IMG/VR virus record: IMGVR_UViG_3300009506_000180
Span: 1-24,775 of that record
Strand: one strand, 5' to 3'
DNA from: a virus
DNA: 24,775 bases
Positions 21,434-24,775 of this stretch are shown piece by piece. Every line of letters starts with the position of its first letter. Position 1 is the stretch's first letter. The notes under the pieces were generated by a model. The model did no database searches. It saw only the letters and a program-made list of their open reading frames with translations, and was not told where the DNA came from. The position numbers and the translations under genes are program-made.

Positions 21434-21916
21434 ATGAGTGGATTTGGAAGAGAAGCATGTGGCCATGGACCTTTCGGCCATGCATATTGGGCAAAGGCAG
21501 TGCTATGGGATCAGTTGCCAGAAAAAGATAAGCTGGAAGACATTGAAAGCGGCGGATGGTTCTATAAATTTGTCACATGTCTTATGCCATCATTTGAACA
21601 GTTGAAAACATTGATTGATCGGACATATGATGGAAAGATTTCTCCGCGAACAGTTCGGCCCGATTTGATTCGCTTTTTGGCACAACGATTTGGTATTGAC
21701 ACGGATCTCGCTGAAGCCGATATATATCAACGTATGAACATAGAGATTGCTGCACGATGGAGGCTGATAAAGGGGAAAAAAGAATCATATGAGATTTTGT
21801 GTAAAATACACGGATTTGATGTTACTGTAAGTGAGATTTGGTGGAATGGAACAGGTTATACTATTGTTGGTCCATCTGTCAGTGGAGAAATAATAGGAAC
21901 ATTAGAGGAAGCATGA
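21434..21916 (+). CDS. Tail protein I-like baseplate wedge component
   Basis: ATG 21434 follows the previous TAA with no gap and without an evident ribosome site, so translational coupling is likely. The 160-residue protein has the features of P2 gpI-like tail proteins: Leu-Pro-Glu-Lys-Asp-Lys, a helix with Leu-Lys-Thr-Leu-Ile-Asp-Arg-Thr-Tyr-Asp, Arg-Pro-Asp-Leu-Ile-Arg-Phe-Leu-Ala-Gln-Arg-Phe-Gly-Ile and Arg-Trp-Arg-Leu-Ile-Lys-Gly-Lys-Lys-Glu-Ser-Tyr-Glu-Ile-Leu. The last part is the 'lyse-like' helix before the closing beta segment. In P2-type baseplates gpI partners gpJ in the wedge and anchors the fibres, which fits the neighbours on both sides. Confidence 0.8.
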   Translation: MSGFGREACGHGPFGHAYWAKAVLWDQLPEKDKLEDIESGGWFYKFVTCLMPSFEQLKTLIDRTYDGKISPRTVRPDLIRFLAQRFGIDTDLAEADIYQRMNIEIAARWRLIKGKKESYEILCKIHGFDVTVSEIWWNGTGYTIVGPSVSGEIIGTLEEA

Positions 21917-21919
21917 ATC

Positions 21920-21991
21920 ATGGCAATTAAACTCATTGTTGATGTTGCAGGGCAGCCAGAATGGGCCACCTACGCAATGGACCCATTTTGA
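21920..21991 (+). CDS. 23-codon ORF in frame with the next gene, ended by TGA
   Basis: ATG 21920 has AGAGGAAG about 9 bases upstream. It reads Met-Ala-Ile-Lys-Leu-Ile-Val-Asp-Val-Ala, a normal-looking start for a tail protein. After 23 codons it meets TGA (21989-21991). The same frame then continues through Asp-Cys-Val into ATG 22001 of the next gene without further interruption. It may be a short coupling peptide, the true N-terminus of the next protein cut by a nonsense change, or the first part of a readthrough product. Confidence 0.45.
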   Translation: MAIKLIVDVAGQPEWATYAMDPF

Positions 21992-22000
21992 GATTGCGTT

Positions 22001-23278
22001 ATGCCTGGAAAATTACTTTTTGGACATGACGCCGCATCTGATACCGGAGTATCAAACGGATATCACCAATTGATGAAATATCAGTCCACATATAGTGGAG
22101 TTGTAAATAAAATATTTATTTATGGTCGTATCGCAGGAGATGCGTTCCTGTCATTATATGCATCTGATGGTGACGGTGAACGTTTATGGTATAACGATAC
22201 AACGTATTCGCTGTCCGTTGGATGGAATGAAATAGAGGTATCGCCTTCGGTCGAGGTATCATCTGGGGGATATTACGAACTAGGAGTACTCGGAGTTTTG
22301 AGCGGTACAGTTGGATACGATAGTTCGGCCCCATATAATGATCGATCATTCGCAGCTGTTGCAAGTCCTCCATATTTTACCCATCCTGAAGATCTGTCCT
22401 CGTACAACAGATCGACTACCGAGAAAAAATTCGGATTGTACGCATGGGGCTGGGAGCCGCCTGTAATCACATCAATAGATGGTGACGATAGTATATTGGA
22501 CAATCAAACTGGTGTATCTGTTGTTGGCACTGATTTCATGGACGCAGGCGACACTCTCCAAATCTATTTGTGCTCGACGTCTGATTACGCAACAGCGCCA
22601 ATAAAGGTTGCTCAAACAGTAACCGTACACGATGATACATCGGCAGTCTTCGATGTTGTTCCTGGCACTCTATCGCCAGGGACAGTGTACGCATTTGCAG
22701 TTACTGCGCTGAATCAGGTATCTGCTACGCATGCAATCACTTTAACTGATTCTGTTATTGAGTATGAATCTGATGTTTTGACTGGACGTCTTGTAGAAGT
22801 TCCTGTGCAACCAGGTACGATATCATTCATTGTTGACGACGGAACATATAGAAAAGTCGTAACTGATGACGGCAATGGTAATCTTGAAGGAGAAGGGTAT
22901 GGTACGATTCGATATGACATTGGGAAATATTCTTTCCGATTTCAAGGTAATTCGATTTTCCCTCTTCCCGCTGTAGGCACAAACGTTACGGCTGATTACG
23001 TTCCTGTTGAAGGAAAGGATGGCTGGGTTCTCACGCACAAAATCAAACTTGATATTGTGCCTGGAAGTATTTCTGGGCAAAGTGAATTGGCTGTAAATGA
23101 TGCGTGGATTCGATTATTGGATAAGATTCGAGATTCCGTTCTTCCATGTCATGTTGAAATAATTTCTGAACAATATTCCGAGCAATACCTCAGCCAAATT
23201 GGAAACAGGTTCGATATATCTGATGGTGACATTATTCCTCTTGACTCTGAAGGAGTCAGGACATTAGTAGATGAGTAG
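22001..23278 (+). CDS. Putative tail appendage/fibre protein with TIG-like domain, 425 aa
   Basis: ATG 22001 has only a weak TGAG upstream, contributed by the preceding in-frame stop, so translation is probably coupled to the 23-codon ORF before it. The protein looks all-beta. The first ~145 residues are a jelly-roll-like domain (Asn-Lys-Ile-Phe-Ile-Tyr-Gly-Arg...Leu-Ser-Leu-Tyr-Ala-Ser). A TIG/immunoglobulin-like domain follows (about 152-250: Pro-Pro-Val-Ile-Thr-Ser-Ile, Val-Ser-Val-Val-Gly-Thr-Asp-Phe, Leu-Ser-Pro-Gly-Thr-Val-Tyr-Ala-Phe). Next is a repeated tail beta module (about 260-333: Gln-Pro-Gly-Thr-Ile-Ser-Phe, Val-Thr-Asp-Asp-Gly-Asn-Gly-Asn-Leu), then a mixed C-terminus (about 365-400). 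Such domains decorate phage surfaces and bind glycans. Host-contact function is inferred. Confidence 0.75.
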   Translation: MPGKLLFGHDAASDTGVSNGYHQLMKYQSTYSGVVNKIFIYGRIAGDAFLSLYASDGDGERLWYNDTTYSLSVGWNEIEVSPSVEVSSGGYYELGVLGVLSGTVGYDSSAPYNDRSFAAVASPPYFTHPEDLSSYNRSTTEKKFGLYAWGWEPPVITSIDGDDSILDNQTGVSVVGTDFMDAGDTLQIYLCSTSDYATAPIKVAQTVTVHDDTSAVFDVVPGTLSPGTVYAFAVTALNQVSATHAITLTDSVIEYESDVLTGRLVEVPVQPGTISFIVDDGTYRKVVTDDGNGNLEGEGYGTIRYDIGKYSFRFQGNSIFPLPAVGTNVTADYVPVEGKDGWVLTHKIKLDIVPGSISGQSELAVNDAWIRLLDKIRDSVLPCHVEIISEQYSEQYLSQIGNRFDISDGDIIPLDSEGVRTLVDE

Positions 23279-23283
23279 AAAAA

Positions 23284-24240
23284 ATGGCGAGTAGCATTAT
23301 AACAGATAGCGGCAGAGACCGAATTGTGCAGACACTTGCAGGTTTGGTATCTGGACAAATAACAAAATTCAAACTGGGAGAAGGTGGTTATGTTCGTTCA
23401 ATAGAAATTTCAGAAGTTTTTGTTGCGTCAGCAAGTGGAACGGAGAACAGCTACACATTTGCAATTGCCGGAGGAAGTTTTGTTATTACCGGTGTGGATT
23501 TGCCCACGAAAACATTTTTTGTAGACGATGACCAAACAACATATTTTAATGTTGGAGCAAAAATTGTTGTTGAAGAGTCGTCTGGAAATGATGGGGTTTA
23601 TACAGTTTCATCGATATCATATAGTGCTCCCTATACCGAAATAGTTGTTTTAGAAACAATACCATATGATTCGATTAGTGGTGTTCTCAGAGTAGATCGA
23701 TTGCCGATTTGCAAAGGACCTAGTGATGATGCGTATCATTACCCTATGCGTATTATTGAAATGAATGGTGCGACGCCAATACAAATACTTACTGACACAA
23801 CAGGAGAAGGTGATCTTACTGGAGATGGAACGGGGACTGTAAACTACAAGGCAGGGGCGATTGCTGTAACTTTCACATCCAATGTCGCAGCTGGGAATAC
23901 GGTTGTTGGATATTGGAAATATGCAAACGAACCTATAGATCCAGTACCGACAAAAACACAACTTGATGCCGAAGGAGACGATACGCTTTTTTTCTTTGAA
24001 AAAGTGTTGACTTCTGACAAATTTGAATTTCAAGGTTCAGGAAGTGCAAAAGTCAAGGTTACAGTTAACCTTGACTTGGCTGAATCCATATCAGATGGGA
24101 CGACATGGGGTGGGACACCTTATTTTTTTGAAGGTGGATTATATGACGAAGATGATACACTTTTATGTTATTTTACATTTGATAAAGAGCGGAAAAGCGG
24201 TTCTTCGACATTGGAGCATGTAATTAGTATACTTTTTTAG
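23284..24240 (+). CDS. Tail-collar-type fibre protein, 318 aa
   Basis: The N-terminus reads Ser-Ile-Ile-Thr-Asp-Ser-Gly-Arg-Asp-Arg-Ile-Val-Gln-Thr-Leu, then Ile-Thr-Lys-Phe-Lys-Leu-Gly-Glu-Gly-Gly. This is the opening of phage tail-collar fibre proteins, which attach the fibre to the baseplate. A beta module at about 75-135 has Phe-Asn-Val-Gly-Ala-Lys-Ile-Val-Val and Asn-Asp-Gly-Val-Tyr-Thr-Val. Another at about 155-215 (Gly-Asp-Leu-Thr-Gly-Asp-Gly-Thr-Gly-Thr-Val-Asn-Tyr) resembles domains in the sheath and the gene before. The C-terminus is a jelly-roll-like region. At 318 residues it is short for a full fibre, so it may be an adaptor for a separate receptor-binding protein. A 12-base-stem hairpin lies within the gene at 24050-24077. 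Confidence 0.8.
   Translation: MASSIITDSGRDRIVQTLAGLVSGQITKFKLGEGGYVRSIEISEVFVASASGTENSYTFAIAGGSFVITGVDLPTKTFFVDDDQTTYFNVGAKIVVEESSGNDGVYTVSSISYSAPYTEIVVLETIPYDSISGVLRVDRLPICKGPSDDAYHYPMRIIEMNGATPIQILTDTTGEGDLTGDGTGTVNYKAGAIAVTFTSNVAAGNTVVGYWKYANEPIDPVPTKTQLDAEGDDTLFFFEKVLTSDKFEFQGSGSAKVKVTVNLDLAESISDGTTWGGTPYFFEGGLYDEDDTLLCYFTFDKERKSGSSTLEHVISILF
24050..24077 (+). other. Perfect 12-bp stem, 4-base loop hairpin inside the fibre gene
   Basis: AAGTCAAGGTTA (24050-24061) and TAACCTTGACTT (24066-24077) are perfect reverse complements around CAGT. The stem lies in codons for Lys-Val-Lys-Val-Thr-Val-Asn-Leu-Asp-Leu. No T-tract follows, so it is not a standard terminator. Confidence 0.85.
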
Positions 24241-24255
24241 CAGAGGTGTATAGTC

Positions 24256-24775
24256 ATGGAATTAACACAAAGTGTTTCAAATAGCAAGGTGAGCATTCGT
24301 TGGGAAGAACCCTATTCCAGTCAAGGACTGAATCGTCAATCAGGTATTCTACCTCCAGGATTGTATTCCGGAGGAGGTGTTGATTATTCAGATACAACAA
24401 CACTCAGGATTGCTGCTGGACAATATGTACTACAAGATGTCATTAATGGGTACGGATTGGTTTTAAGGGATCCCGACAATGCAGAAATAGATTGTAGCTC
24501 ACTCTTCCCAAATGCTTCAGAAGTTGACCTTTATGTTGGTGTGAGAATTTCGTATGCAACAGGTGTTTCTACGACATGTGAATTTTTTCTTACAGATGTT
24601 GTGCCATCTGAAAGCGCATTGGTTGGGAAAGATGATCTTGTGTTTTGCAAGATCACACTCCATGCTTCTGATACTGGACTTGACCAGGCCACATTTGGTC
24701 CACTTAGTAGTGCATACCCAACTCCATACCCAGAAAGAGTTACGATTGATTTGGTGCAGTCGACTGATAGAAACT
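24256..24775 (+). CDS. Tail/fibre-region protein, 5' part (runs off the window)
   Basis: ATG 24256 has AGAGG about 9 bases upstream and starts 15 bases after the fibre gene. The frame is open for 173 codons to the end of the window. Early residues are polar (Ser-Lys-Val-Ser-Ile-Arg-Trp-Glu-Glu-Pro-Tyr), with Leu-Pro-Pro-Gly-Leu-Tyr-Ser-Gly-Gly-Gly (32-41), then a beta-rich Thr/Val/Ser domain. The Gly-Leu-Tyr-Ser-Gly-Gly type of opening is common in phage baseplate-appendage proteins that follow collar fibre genes, and a receptor-binding or fibre-associated role is likely. The full length and C-terminal domains are not visible. Confidence 0.7.
   Translation, partial: MELTQSVSNSKVSIRWEEPYSSQGLNRQSGILPPGLYSGGGVDYSDTTTLRIAAGQYVLQDVINGYGLVLRDPDNAEIDCSSLFPNASEVDLYVGVRISYATGVSTTCEFFLTDVVPSESALVGKDDLVFCKITLHASDTGLDQATFGPLSSAYPTPYPERVTIDLVQSTDRN

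Noticed and set aside
3563-21916. Tailocin or extracellular contractile injection system instead of a phage
   Set aside because: There is no AAA ATPase of the eCIS type, the tape measure is long, and probable neck/tail-completion genes precede the sheath. A phage or prophage is more likely, although capsid genes are outside the window.
21989-21991. TGA read as Trp throughout (alternative genetic code)
   Set aside because: Many genes here end in TGA at the expected place, often overlapping the next start (for example 1082-1084, 8223-8225, 14783-14785, 17915-17917). TGA is therefore a normal stop, and any readthrough would be local.

Overview
This window is a stretch of the structural gene cluster of a contractile-tailed (myovirus-type) bacteriophage or prophage. 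Every supported gene lies on the + strand. Gaps are mostly under 20 bases, many start/stop codons overlap (ATGA, GTGA, TGATG, TAATG), and most starts have an AGGAG-type Shine-Dalgarno site, so the host is a bacterium. The DNA looks moderately A/T-rich. Nothing here identifies the host genus. There are no tRNA, rRNA, CRISPR, IS or integrase genes.

Layout. (1) 1-3570: head-to-tail junction region. It holds the 3' end of an unknown gene, two small unknowns (one a Cys-rich zinc-binding type), an acidic beta-rich protein, a likely HK97-gp10-like tail-completion protein, a likely neck/tail-terminator protein and an acidic/basic small protein. (2) 3563-7085: contractile sheath, major tail tube and a longer tube paralogue. 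(3) 7031-9403: an accessory island. A roughly 0.8 kb unit is present twice, with near-identical flanks and unrelated centres. It encodes two proteins that share an identical 20-residue N-terminus but have different bodies, each followed by a full or truncated copy of a second gene. (4) 9426-10676: a ribbon-helix-helix regulator with a promoter that implies a leaderless mRNA, then a T4 gp26-like baseplate/tail-assembly protein. Its 3' end overlaps a -1 frame ORF at two slippery heptamers, the typical place for a programmed frameshift just before the tape measure. (5) 10755-14477: tape measure protein. (6) 14480-21916: baseplate, consisting of gp53/LysM-like, gp27/gpD-like hub, gp5/gpV-like spike, an unknown Pro-tailed protein, gp25, a large gp6/gpJ-like wedge with an inserted stalk-and-tip, a fibre-like protein and a gpI-like protein. 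(7) 21920-24775: tail-fibre/receptor-binding region. It includes a 23-codon ORF separated from the next gene only by an in-frame TGA, a TIG-like protein, a tail-collar-type fibre protein and the 5' part of another tail protein.

How they work together: the spike, hub and tube-initiating proteins start the tail. The tape measure, bound by the gp26-like chaperone and its possible frameshifted form, sets tail length while tube and sheath polymerise. Neck proteins cap the tail and join it to the head. The wedge proteins and fibres form the host-contact surface. The 7.0-9.4 kb island is not needed in this scheme and looks like a cargo or accessory locus; it is the most interesting part of the window. 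Function assignments rest on reading the proteins by eye, without database searches.
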